Positions 44,064 through 51,767 of a DNA stretch of 64,000 nucleotides are shown here, piece after piece (within the stretch, counting starts at the first letter, position 1; each line of letters starts with the position of its first letter). The DNA comes from CAZGCA01 sp964524145 (GTDB lineage: Bacteria > Hydrogenedentota > CAZGCA01). The translations under genes were made by a program, and so were the position numbers. A model generated the notes under the pieces. It was not told the DNA's origin and did not search any database. It worked only from the letters and a program-made list of their open reading frames with translations. The stretch spans positions 3,480 through 67,479 of the forward strand of contig CAZGCA010000022.1 in NCBI GenBank assembly GCA_964524145.1, in the 5' to 3' direction.

Positions 44064-44903
44064 ATGGCGAAAATGTTGAAACGATTTGTCGTGGTCGCCC
44101 TACTGTTGGCGGTTCCGGTTTCGCATACCATGGCCTCTGAGGGGCCTGGAAACTTGTTAGCGCGATCTGAATCGTTGTTGAGTGAGGGAGAGTTCTTACA
44201 GTCTCTCATGGTCCTCGAACCGCTCCTTGCTGCGGCTGAGGAGAGTTCTAGTCAAGAAGAGGCCTTTTGGCGGGCCAACGCACTCTGCGATACCCTTGTT
44301 AACGATTACATTCTCCTCAGAAGGTTCGTGGAGGAACGTGGACAAAACCAGATGGAAACGCGGCACCTTGAGTGGGAGAAGGTGGTGACACTCAACAGGT
44401 TGGGAGCAGATATAAGTTTCGATCATCTTGCCACCAACTATCGCTATGGCTACGGTTTTCTTAAACGGTTGATAGAGTCATATCCCAATACGAGTAGGCG
44501 CGTTTCTGCTGACTACTATCTTATAGAGCGTCGTTATAATAGCGGCGAAGCCGTCGAGAAGTGGCTTCGTGATCTGCGCGCGTACGTTGAGAGTAACCCT
44601 GATAGTGGTGTCATCGAACTGCACATGGCTTATCTTGACATCGCTCACATCAATGATAACTTGTGGCAGATATTGACTCATCCGGGCGAATACAGTCAGT
44701 ATTTCACCGGTTCCCATCCTCGGTCGGACAGAGAAAAGGCCGCGCGCTGTAAGAAAGAGGCGCTTAGGTACTACGCAAAGGTGATTGTAAGTGGATATTC
44801 GAGGAGATTTGGATACTACGACAGCAGTGACGTAACAATTAGACGTTTTCAAGACCTGAAGCAGAACAAGACAACGAACCGTTCTTGGATCATTTACGAC
44901 TGA
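44064..44903 (+). CDS. Exported helical protein of unknown function
   Basis: This 279-aa protein has a signal peptide (about 4-24, FVVVALLLAVPVSHTMA) and a helical mature part that may hold degenerate TPR-like units (LLSEGEFLQSLMVLEPLLAAAEE; GYGFLKRLIESYPNTSRRVSADYYL). No named family is recognised. AAGGAGG precedes ATG 44064; an ATG at 44073 is an alternative. It stands between iolM and the toxin-antitoxin modules, and its codon use looks more AT-rich than its neighbours, possibly an acquired gene. Confidence 0.55.
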   Translation: MAKMLKRFVVVALLLAVPVSHTMASEGPGNLLARSESLLSEGEFLQSLMVLEPLLAAAEESSSQEEAFWRANALCDTLVNDYILLRRFVEERGQNQMETRHLEWEKVVTLNRLGADISFDHLATNYRYGYGFLKRLIESYPNTSRRVSADYYLIERRYNSGEAVEKWLRDLRAYVESNPDSGVIELHMAYLDIAHINDNLWQILTHPGEYSQYFTGSHPRSDREKAARCKKEALRYYAKVIVSGYSRRFGYYDSSDVTIRRFQDLKQNKTTNRSWIIYD

Positions 44904-44953
44904 AGCTGAGCAACAGACAGGAAAGGGCCGCCGGTGTGCAGGAGGGCGAGTGA

Positions 44954-45235
44954 ATGTCTGTCGAGGAGATCAAAGACAAGATTAGGCCTGTTCTCAGGAA
45001 GCATGATGTTTGCAAAGCCTCCTTTTTTGGCTCGGTGACAAGGGGTGAAGCGACGGATAAGAGCGATATAGACCTGCTTGTAGAGTTCGAAGGTGATAAG
45101 AGCCTTCTCGATCTTGCCGGCTTGAAAATCGAACTCGAGGAACTGTTGGGAAAGAAGGTTGACGTTCTCACGTACGACTCTCTGCATCCGCTCCTCAAAG
45201 ACAGAATACTAAGGGAGCAGGAACCTGTCGTATGA
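44954..45235 (+). CDS. MNT-domain nucleotidyltransferase (antitoxin, MntA type)
   Basis: This 93-aa minimal nucleotidyltransferase has FFGSVTRGEATDKSDIDLLVEF, which gives the GS-x10-DxD catalytic pattern, and a third Asp in KKVDVLTYD. In MntA/HepT type VII toxin-antitoxin systems the MNT partner AMPylates the HEPN toxin and silences it. GGAGG lies seven bases ahead of the ATG. It overlaps the HEPN gene by four bases. Confidence 0.85.
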   Translation: MSVEEIKDKIRPVLRKHDVCKASFFGSVTRGEATDKSDIDLLVEFEGDKSLLDLAGLKIELEELLGKKVDVLTYDSLHPLLKDRILREQEPVV

Positions 45236-45585
45236 CGCACGACGCCAAGGTCTTCATTGAGCACATACTCGAGTGTATAGACCTGATTGAGCAGTATGTC
45301 GAGGGAACGACAAGGGAAAGATTCCTCGATTCGACGCAACTGCAGGATGCGGTCATACGACGGATCGAGATTATTGGTGAGGCGATCAAGAACGTCCCAC
45401 CGCAGATGAAGGACAGATACCCGGACATTCCCTGGAAACGAATCGCAGGGATGAGAGACATCCTCATTCATGAGTATTTTGGAGTGGACCTGAACCTGAC
45501 ATGGAAGGTTGCGACAGCAGAACTCGACGAGCTGAGAAAGAAGATGCTTGAGATCAAACAAGACTTGCAGGCAAGAGGCCCATAG
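45232..45585 (+). CDS. HEPN-domain ribonuclease toxin (HepT, DUF86 family)
   Basis: This 117-aa all-helical protein has the HEPN active-site motif R-x4-H in RDILIHEYFG, which extends to the RX4HXY form whose Tyr is the AMPylation target in HepT. Other family features are RRIEIIGEAIKNVP and IPWKRIAGM. It is expected to cut RNA (tRNA or mRNA) when freed from its MNT partner. It is coupled to the MNT gene by ATGA. It is the first of two MNT/HEPN pairs here. Confidence 0.85.
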   Translation: MTHDAKVFIEHILECIDLIEQYVEGTTRERFLDSTQLQDAVIRRIEIIGEAIKNVPPQMKDRYPDIPWKRIAGMRDILIHEYFGVDLNLTWKVATAELDELRKKMLEIKQDLQARGP

Positions 45586-45599
45586 AGGAATGGCGTCTT

Positions 45600-45632
45600 G
45601 AAACATGAGCAAATGGGAACTGCCGCCGAAGG
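45600..45632 (+). repeat. Direct repeat copy 1: truncated copy of the iolN 5' end
   Basis: These 33 bases are identical to 46477-46509, which spans the last leader bases and first nine codons of iolN (encoding MSKWELPPK). Here the frame continues only 25 codons into unrelated sequence and stops. Weaker similarity continues for about ten bases past the exact match. The two copies bracket the second MNT/HEPN module. Confidence 0.9.
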
Positions 45633-45721
45633 CGAGGTGTGTTCTGCCACGGGATGGAGGAACCGCGCACACCGCCCACTGGTTCTTTCGGCCGTACCAT
45701 GCTTGGTAATTGGGTGACACG

Positions 45722-46054
45722 ATGGACAGAGATATTCCTGCAGAATTGAAAACCCTCTTGGATGAAGCGAAGACTCTTCTCGAGAGAGTATATGGCGCAA
45801 GATTGAAAGACATCATTCTCTACGGTTCCCATGCACGAGGGGATGCTGCGGAAGGTTCTGACATAGACCTTATCGTGCTCTTGGACGATATGGACAACCC
45901 TGTTTCCGAATTGCAGAGATGTTCCAAGGAAATTCATCAGCTGGACTTGTTGTACGACACCTTGATTTCCATTATCCCTATCGACGCGAGACAGTATGAA
46001 ACCCGGAGACTGCCCATCATCCTTAATGCCAAGAGAGAAGGCATTCCGCTATGA
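45722..46054 (+). CDS. MNT-domain nucleotidyltransferase (second antitoxin)
   Basis: This 110-aa protein has ILYGSHARGDAAEGSDIDLIVLL, the GS-x10-DxD pattern, and a later Asp in LDLLYD-x-LISIIPID. It is longer than and not closely similar to the one at 44954, so the two modules are different subfamilies and not a recent duplication. ATG 45722 is preferred over an in-frame TTG at 45710. It overlaps the next gene by four bases. Confidence 0.82.
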   Translation: MDRDIPAELKTLLDEAKTLLERVYGARLKDIILYGSHARGDAAEGSDIDLIVLLDDMDNPVSELQRCSKEIHQLDLLYDTLISIIPIDARQYETRRLPIILNAKREGIPL

Positions 46055-46485
46055 AGCAGGACGCCGACATTCTGGAGTTGGTCAACAAGGCGAAACAGAG
46101 TCTTGAAGCAGCAAAGAGTCTGTTTGAAGGTGGGTTTTGCGATTTCTCGGTAAGCAGATCATACTACGCTATGTTCTATGTTGTAGAAGCTCTTCTCCTG
46201 ACCAGGAATCTCTCTTACTCAAAACACTCGGCAGTCATTAGTGCATTTGGCAGAGAGTTTGTGAAGACGAAACTCTTCCCACAGAAGCTGCGCGACTACC
46301 TGGTCTCTGCCTTCGATATGAGACACCTGGGCGATTACGGTGCCCCCGGTTCGGTCGGCAAGGGCGAGGCGCGCAAAATGTTGGAGCAGACGAAGGAGTT
46401 TGTTCGGTCAATCGAAGCCCATCTGACAGAAGAGGGCCATGTCGGAAACGACGGAAACCGCAAGGAAAGGAACAGAGAAACATGA
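46051..46485 (+). CDS. HEPN-domain protein (second toxin)
   Basis: This 144-aa protein is of the PF05168-type HEPN family: a first helix rich in Lys/Ala, SRSYYAMFYVVEALLL, KHSAVISAFGREFV and an Arg-rich second half with RHLGDYG. The R-x4-6-H ribonuclease motif of HepT is not obvious, so catalysis is less certain. Its last 20 or so residues (EEGHVGNDGNRKERNRET) are low-complexity and are encoded by what serves as the leader and ribosome site of iolN. Its stop overlaps the iolN ATG. Confidence 0.8.
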   Translation: MKQDADILELVNKAKQSLEAAKSLFEGGFCDFSVSRSYYAMFYVVEALLLTRNLSYSKHSAVISAFGREFVKTKLFPQKLRDYLVSAFDMRHLGDYGAPGSVGKGEARKMLEQTKEFVRSIEAHLTEEGHVGNDGNRKERNRET

Positions 46486-46509
46486 GCAAATGGGAACTGC
46501 CGCCGAAGG
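46477..46509 (+). repeat. Direct repeat copy 2: 5' end of intact iolN
   Basis: This is an exact 33-base match to 45600-45632. It covers five leader bases and the first codons of iolN. The spacing between copies is 877 bp, enough to hold the second MNT/HEPN module. Confidence 0.9.
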
Positions 46510-47450
46510 GCGGGTGTATGGAGTCCGCGGAACCGCTGTACCTGCAGAATATGACGTGGAAGGATATCACTGAACGGCAGAAGGAGAACGACCTGATCAT
46601 TGTGCCGCTGGGTTCGACTGAGAACCACGGCCCGCACGCGTGCATCGGCGAGGACACCTTCCTCGTGACGCGCATGGCCGAAGCCGTCGCGAAACGTACC
46701 GGCTGCACGATAGCGCAACCGCTGTGGTACGGGTCGCATCCGTACCATCATATGGGCATGCCGGGCACGATCGTCATCCCGGAAGAGTATTTCATCGGGA
46801 TGGTAAAAGGGATCATGGCCGGGTTGTGGAACATGGGGTTCCGCAAACAGATACTCCTTAACGGGCACGGCCAGGAGTACGTGATCCCGACGGCCATCCA
46901 CCAGTTCGCGAAACAGTTCCAGGTGCCGGGCGTGTTCATCAACCTGAACTGGTACCACGCGATTCCCGACCAGTTCAAGACGAAAGCCGAAGGCGGCCCC
47001 TACGAGACGAACTTCATCCATGCCGACGAGGTCGAGACGTCCTGGTCGCTCGTGTTCTTCCCTGAGTTTATCAAGATGGAGCACGCTGTCGACACGGCCC
47101 CGCGCGGATATTTGCCGGACGGGCATATCGATAAGGCGGGCAACCTTCTCAAGCGGCCCGTCTGCTGGTACGGCCAAGTGGGATGCGGCCCTATCGAGTT
47201 GGCGGCCACTCCGGAGGGATGCGTCGGGAAAGCGACGCTCGCCGATGCCGAGAAAGCGAAACCAGGCGTCGAAGCACTGCTGGACTATATCGAGAAGCTC
47301 TGCAACGACGTGCTCGAAACGTTCCCACCGGGCAAACTGCCCCCGATTGAGGAGATAACGGAACGTCCTCGAGAAGAGGTTGAGGCAGCGATTAAAGGGC
47401 CGTTGGCAAAGGGCGGCCGCAGCATCTACTCTCTCTCGTACCCGTTCTAG
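46482..47450 (+). CDS. iolN: Creatininase-family hydrolase, 3-dehydro-scyllo-inosose hydrolase-like (IolN type)
   Basis: This 322-aa protein belongs to the creatininase family: PLGSTENHGPHACIGEDTFL holds the Glu, His and Asp expected to bind metal, and LLNGHGQEYVIPTAI is the second family motif. The start MSKWELPPKGG and later FIHADEVETSWSLVFFPEF and GHIDKAGNLL agree with my memory of T. maritima TM0413 (IolN). That enzyme opens the diketo-inositol ring to 5-keto-L-gluconate. It overlaps the HEPN gene by four bases, so its translation now depends partly on the upstream toxin gene. Confidence 0.78.
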   Translation: MSKWELPPKGGCMESAEPLYLQNMTWKDITERQKENDLIIVPLGSTENHGPHACIGEDTFLVTRMAEAVAKRTGCTIAQPLWYGSHPYHHMGMPGTIVIPEEYFIGMVKGIMAGLWNMGFRKQILLNGHGQEYVIPTAIHQFAKQFQVPGVFINLNWYHAIPDQFKTKAEGGPYETNFIHADEVETSWSLVFFPEFIKMEHAVDTAPRGYLPDGHIDKAGNLLKRPVCWYGQVGCGPIELAATPEGCVGKATLADAEKAKPGVEALLDYIEKLCNDVLETFPPGKLPPIEEITERPREEVEAAIKGPLAKGGRSIYSLSYPF

Positions 47451-47467
47451 AGCACACGGAGACAAGT

Positions 47468-48277
47468 ATGGCGTTGAAACTTGCTGCTGTCGCAACCGTG
47501 CAGTCAACGTCGTTCGAGGCGGTTGCAGTCCGGGAGAACTTCGAGCAAAACGTCCGGCTCATAAAGGAGTTGGGGTACGACGGCGTCGAGCTGGCCGTCC
47601 GCAACCCGGCCCAGGTTGACGCGGACGCTATCGCCTCAGCTATCGCCGACTGCAAGTTGCAGGTCCCCGCAATAGGCACAGGACAGGCGTATCTCGAGGA
47701 AGGGTTGTCGTTCGCAGACCCCGACCCTGGCGTTCGGCGTGGTGCTGTCCAGCGCATCAAAGAGCACGTTGTGTTCGCCAAACGGTTCGATGCGCAGGTG
47801 ATCATAGGGCTGATTCGCGGCACCTGCCAGAACCGCGACGAACGCAACGAGGCCTTGGACCGCGTTCGTGAATGCCTGACCGAGTGCGCGTCTTACGGTG
47901 GGCAACACGGCGTGCAGCTTGTCCTCGAACCATTGAACCGGTACGAGACGACGCTGCTCAACAACTTCGAACAAACAGCCGAGTTCCTCGACCGGATCAA
48001 AGCAGAGAACGTCGGTATCCTTGCAGACTCGTTCCATATGAACATCGAGGAACCGTCGATGGCCGAAAGCCTGCTCTATGCCGGCAACAGGATAACCCAC
48101 GTACACGTCTCGGACAGCAACCGCGAAGCGCCCGGCCACGGCCACATCGATTTCCGCGCGTTCGTGAAGACGCTGAAGGAAATCGGATACGACGGGTTCT
48201 ACTCCGCGGAGATTGTCCCCGAACCCGACGGCAAGACGGCGATAGCAGACGCTATCCAGCACATGCGGTCTCTGTGA
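47468..48277 (+). CDS. iolO: TIM-barrel sugar epimerase, 5-dehydro-L-gluconate epimerase-like (IolO type)
   Basis: This 269-aa xylose-isomerase-like barrel has metal-site residues in VLEPLNRYE (Glu), GILADSFHMNIEE (Asp and His), HVHVSDSNREAPGHGH, and a final SAEIVPEP (Glu). The motif AIGTGQAYLEEGLSF and the whole pattern agree with my memory of T. maritima TM0416 (IolO), which epimerises 5-keto-L-gluconate to D-tagaturonate. It begins 17 bases after iolN. Related hydroxypyruvate- or tagatose-epimerase functions cannot be excluded. Confidence 0.78.
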   Translation: MALKLAAVATVQSTSFEAVAVRENFEQNVRLIKELGYDGVELAVRNPAQVDADAIASAIADCKLQVPAIGTGQAYLEEGLSFADPDPGVRRGAVQRIKEHVVFAKRFDAQVIIGLIRGTCQNRDERNEALDRVRECLTECASYGGQHGVQLVLEPLNRYETTLLNNFEQTAEFLDRIKAENVGILADSFHMNIEEPSMAESLLYAGNRITHVHVSDSNREAPGHGHIDFRAFVKTLKEIGYDGFYSAEIVPEPDGKTAIADAIQHMRSL

Positions 48278-48331
48278 CGGGTCGGCGAGGGAGGAGAGCG
48301 ATCTATTTCAGACCCGGTATGAGCGGCGTGC

Positions 48332-51300
48332 TTACTCGCCGATCTCGATGTCGAGCCGTGTCGTCTCCCCTTCTGGAATTTGAACCTGAGCAGTTTGCTG
48401 GACCCAGCGGTTTGTGCTGGCGTCTGGGCACTGGGCTTCGACCTCGTACGCACCTGCCGGTAACCCTGCGATCCGGTAAAAACCGGTCTCTTCCACAGGA
48501 CATGTTACCTTAGTCATCCCTGCATCCGAGACAACAGACAGAGACACTTCCGCCCTGCGGCTGTTCACAAACTCTCCGTCGTGTGTAACGTATCCCTCGA
48601 TGGCGGCTGTCCCTGTTGCGAACTCAAAGTGCTGTTCTGTAACCAGATCCTCGTATACCTCCAGTCTTGCGGCTTGCGTGCGTTGGGCCGGCCGGACTTC
48701 CCCAGAGGAACCGACTGTCACCCTCACATCGTACATGCCGGGCTGCAGCTTCCTCGCCTCGTAATATCCATCTGCGTCGGTCGTAACATCCTCGCCCTCA
48801 CTCCGTTCGCGATGCATAACGTTCACTTCTGCCCCGACTACGGCCACACCCTCCTCGCTCACGTATCCCGCGACTGTGCCGCCCATCGTCAACGCGATGG
48901 TCAGCTGTGTTTCCCCGTCTTCCGGCACCTCCACGGTCACCGTCGTTGGAGCGAAGTCGGGATGTCTCACCCCCACGGCGTGTTCTCCTGCCGCAAGACC
49001 TTTGAGCACAAACGATCCGTCCGCGGCGGTTATCGGCCTAAACATTCTCGCCCCTATCGATTTCAAGGGTGGGATACCACCGAGGAAAACGGTCGCTCCG
49101 GCTACTGGATGCGAGTCCAATGAAGCAACCGTCCTGCCGCGCACAACGTGCCCCTGCGATAGACGAAACTCGATCCCGTCGGTTACCTCCCCACTCTCCA
49201 CGACGATGTCGGAGATCCCTTCGGGTGCATACCCCTCAGCTGATGCCCAAAGCATCACTCTTCCTGGTCGTACGTCTTCCAGCAGAAACTCGCCGGACTC
49301 CGAACTGAAGCTCCTCCAGCTCACCTTAAAGTCGCGTATCGGGTTCCCTGTTGCGGCATCCATCACTACGCCCGCGACGCTGCCGTCCCGCATCATCACA
49401 ACGTCAGCGTCCGTTGTTCCTACGGGGATACCGGCGAGGTCGGCCTGACCGTACTCCTGATGGGATAGGTAAACCCGGAATATCCCCTCCCCAAGACCAT
49501 CGATACGATAATGACCGGAACTATCAGTGCTTGCGTTGCCGCCTGCAGCCGTCGAGCTGGACGCATGTACGGAAACTCCGGCAATGCCGTTACCATCCGC
49601 GTCGTGAGCGTAGCCTTCGATTACACCTTCTCCCTTTGTCAGAATCACAACGTCAACAGCGGCAATCCTTTCACCCGCCTCGACGGTGATCGGCTCGTTT
49701 TCTGACCTTCGACTGATCTGTCCGCAGTCGACAAAGAAAACATAGGTTCCGGGTCCAACATCGACGATCTCGAATCTCCCGTCTGCGTCTGCGTCCCAGG
49801 CGGCGGGTCCCGGCACATTGGGAAGGAAATCAAGCCACTCCTTGTCCTCCTGGAGCCCCAGTCTAAGCCGAGCATTCGGCACCACTCGGCCCACGGTATC
49901 GACGACTCGACCTGAGACAGTTGCCCCGGGCTCGAGCATGAAATCCACCTCGGTCACATCATCCTTCCCAGGAACTGGAATGGGATCCGAAACGATCCGG
50001 CCGTGATCCTTTGCTGCAATCCTCACCTGATAGACAGAGTTCCGCCCAATGCCCGTCAGGCGGTAGTCCCCGGCTTCATCTGATTGCGTCTCTTTCTGGA
50101 CAAGTGTTCCGTCGACACGACCAAGGGCAACGACTTTGGCGCCCTCGATGCCGTTGGTGAAACGGTCGGTAACACGTCCCGATATCGTTGCCCCGCGCTC
50201 GAAGGTGAAATCTATGCCAGTCAGCTGGTCATCGTGCGAAAGTGATACCTTCCTATGAGGTGACCAGTTGCGCACGACGTTTTCAGGAACGTGAGACCGT
50301 ACTTCGTACTCTCCCTCTGGAAGCGGTCCGCATGTGTATGTCCCGTCCGACTCTGAGAAAACGTTTCGTCGTTCTGGCCCCCTGATGCAGATCTCCGCAC
50401 CAGGTATTGGTGCGCCCGTATCCGAAGCCGTCACGGTGCCCGAGATCGACGCACCTTGCAACGCCGCAGTCACGGCGGTGGTCCTCGCCATTGGCGACAG
50501 CTCAGCGGGTTCCGAATCTTGTGGTTGCGGTGGCTCGGTTCGGTCTGGTGGTTGTTTCTGCGTGAAAACGGATTCTGCTGCAAGTTCGGTCGGTTCCGCA
50601 GGCGGTTCTTCAGGTGGCGTACTTCCCCGCGTCATGTATAGAGCGCTACCGGCAATGATGGCGGCGGCGCATATCGCGCCGATAATTGCTGCCTTGTTGA
50701 TTCCCATGACAACTCCTCCCGTTTTCGTCAAAAGCCCTGTGAGAGAGAGCCCGGGTGCAGAAGGCAGGACGGAGGCGACCGGCGCGATCTTGGCCCACGA
50801 CGCGCCAACGGGTATCGCAGCGATGATTCTGTGCGACATCTTGCGTTTCTTCGCGGCTTCGAGCAGGCCCGTTTCTACGTGCGCGCTCAGCTTGTCGCGC
50901 AACCGGCCTCTCGCGCGTTCGAGCCGCTTTCTCATTGCCGCAGAAGAAACATCGAGCGCTTTCGCTGCCTCAGCGATGGACTTGTCCTCGAAGTAGTACA
51001 GGATGATCGACTCGCGGTCCGGTACCGACAGATTCCTCAGCGCCTCATCGACCACGTTGCAGATCTCTTTCTGGTCCATCTTCTCCTCGATCCCGGGAGC
51101 CTCTGCGTATCCGAGGCGCCGGCGCACTTCCTCCGAGTCTTCGCGAAGCCGCTGCCGGTACGTCTGGGATTTGTGCCAGTTCTTGCACAGGTTTCTGGTG
51201 ATGGTCTTCAACCATGTGCCGAACCTGCGCGGCTGGCGCAGCGTGGCGAGCTTCTCGAACCCCAGCAGGAACGCATCCTGCGCTATGTCCTGAGAAACCG

Positions 51301-51430
51301 CATAGTTCCCGACCCGGCTATACGCGATGGCAAGCACTACCCCGCCGTACAGGTCGACCAACCGCCCATACGAGTCGCGGTCGCCTGTCTGCGCGCGCTT
51401 CACCAGATCGAGTTCCCGTGTCCCGTCCAT
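48332..51430 (-). CDS. ECF sigma factor fused to membrane helix and carboxypeptidase-regulatory-like repeats (copy 1)
   Basis: This is one 1032-aa open frame. Residues 10-75 are sigma region 2 (RLVDLYGGVVLAIAYSRV, QDIAQDAFLLGFEKL, RRFGTWLKTITRNLC) and about 125-180 region 4 (ALRNLSVPDRESIILYYFED, AAMRKRLERARGRLR). A linker, a single helix near 246-266 (AAIIGAICAAAIIAGSALYM) and a Pro-rich spacer follow. The remainder holds about eight beta-sandwich repeats of the G-x-V-x-G-x-P-V-x-G-A-x-V type (SGTVTASDTGAPIPGAEI, SGRVTDRFTNGIEGAKV, AGYVSEEGVAVVGAEV). Sigma should face the cytoplasm and the repeats the outside. GGAGG five bases before 51430 sets the start. Confidence 0.85.
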   Translation of the reverse strand: MDGTRELDLVKRAQTGDRDSYGRLVDLYGGVVLAIAYSRVGNYAVSQDIAQDAFLLGFEKLATLRQPRRFGTWLKTITRNLCKNWHKSQTYRQRLREDSEEVRRRLGYAEAPGIEEKMDQKEICNVVDEALRNLSVPDRESIILYYFEDKSIAEAAKALDVSSAAMRKRLERARGRLRDKLSAHVETGLLEAAKKRKMSHRIIAAIPVGASWAKIAPVASVLPSAPGLSLTGLLTKTGGVVMGINKAAIIGAICAAAIIAGSALYMTRGSTPPEEPPAEPTELAAESVFTQKQPPDRTEPPQPQDSEPAELSPMARTTAVTAALQGASISGTVTASDTGAPIPGAEICIRGPERRNVFSESDGTYTCGPLPEGEYEVRSHVPENVVRNWSPHRKVSLSHDDQLTGIDFTFERGATISGRVTDRFTNGIEGAKVVALGRVDGTLVQKETQSDEAGDYRLTGIGRNSVYQVRIAAKDHGRIVSDPIPVPGKDDVTEVDFMLEPGATVSGRVVDTVGRVVPNARLRLGLQEDKEWLDFLPNVPGPAAWDADADGRFEIVDVGPGTYVFFVDCGQISRRSENEPITVEAGERIAAVDVVILTKGEGVIEGYAHDADGNGIAGVSVHASSSTAAGGNASTDSSGHYRIDGLGEGIFRVYLSHQEYGQADLAGIPVGTTDADVVMMRDGSVAGVVMDAATGNPIRDFKVSWRSFSSESGEFLLEDVRPGRVMLWASAEGYAPEGISDIVVESGEVTDGIEFRLSQGHVVRGRTVASLDSHPVAGATVFLGGIPPLKSIGARMFRPITAADGSFVLKGLAAGEHAVGVRHPDFAPTTVTVEVPEDGETQLTIALTMGGTVAGYVSEEGVAVVGAEVNVMHRERSEGEDVTTDADGYYEARKLQPGMYDVRVTVGSSGEVRPAQRTQAARLEVYEDLVTEQHFEFATGTAAIEGYVTHDGEFVNSRRAEVSLSVVSDAGMTKVTCPVEETGFYRIAGLPAGAYEVEAQCPDASTNRWVQQTAQVQIPEGETTRLDIEIGE

Positions 51431-51510
51431 TATGGCCTCCGGCTCTATGGTACACCGAACTCCATCTCGTTCCAACCAGTTCCGTAACAGAGACAACTGA
51501 CTACGAAATC

Positions 51511-51517
51511 TGTGACA
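51511..51517 (-). promoter_or_regulatory. TGTCACA box upstream of fused sigma gene 1
   Basis: The complement of 51511-51517 reads TGTCACA, 81 bases before the start codon. The same heptamer lies 54 bases before the paralogue at 56371. I recall TGTCACA as the -35 type recognised by ECF41 sigma factors; the -10 partner is not obvious here. It may be an autoregulatory promoter element. Confidence 0.35.
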
Positions 51518-51526
51518 GGGAGGGCG

Positions 51527-51742
51527 ATGGCGGGGCGTGCGCAGCAAGCAGACGAGGTCGTTTGGAAATGGGTGTGGGGGACAACCGTTTCTTCGGAAAA
51601 GGGTTGCCCCACGCGCCGGTCAGTGGTCTATCCGCCAGACGATATCGCCATTAAACCGAGTGTCGGCGATGCCGTTGTTGTCGAGCTGGTCTATACCGAC
51701 GCTGTAGAGAACGAACCCGTCAGCGTCGCGGCGATGATTTAA
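51527..51742 (+). CDS. Possible small protein, unknown
   Basis: This 71-aa open frame runs divergent from the fused sigma gene. GGGAGGG lies just before the ATG, and the second half (PDDIAIKPSVGDAVVVELVY) has the look of a beta-rich real protein. It overlaps the sigma-gene promoter region, and no family is recognised. It may be chance coding potential. Confidence 0.3.
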   Translation: MAGRAQQADEVVWKWVWGTTVSSEKGCPTRRSVVYPPDDIAIKPSVGDAVVVELVYTDAVENEPVSVAAMI

Positions 51743-51767
51743 CGGCTGCTAGGTTCCGGATACGCGC

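Noticed and set aside
45600..46509. Insertion sequence carrying the second MNT/HEPN module
   Set aside because: No transposase, no terminal inverted repeats, and a 33-bp duplication is longer than usual target-site duplications. Reported instead as an unexplained direct repeat.
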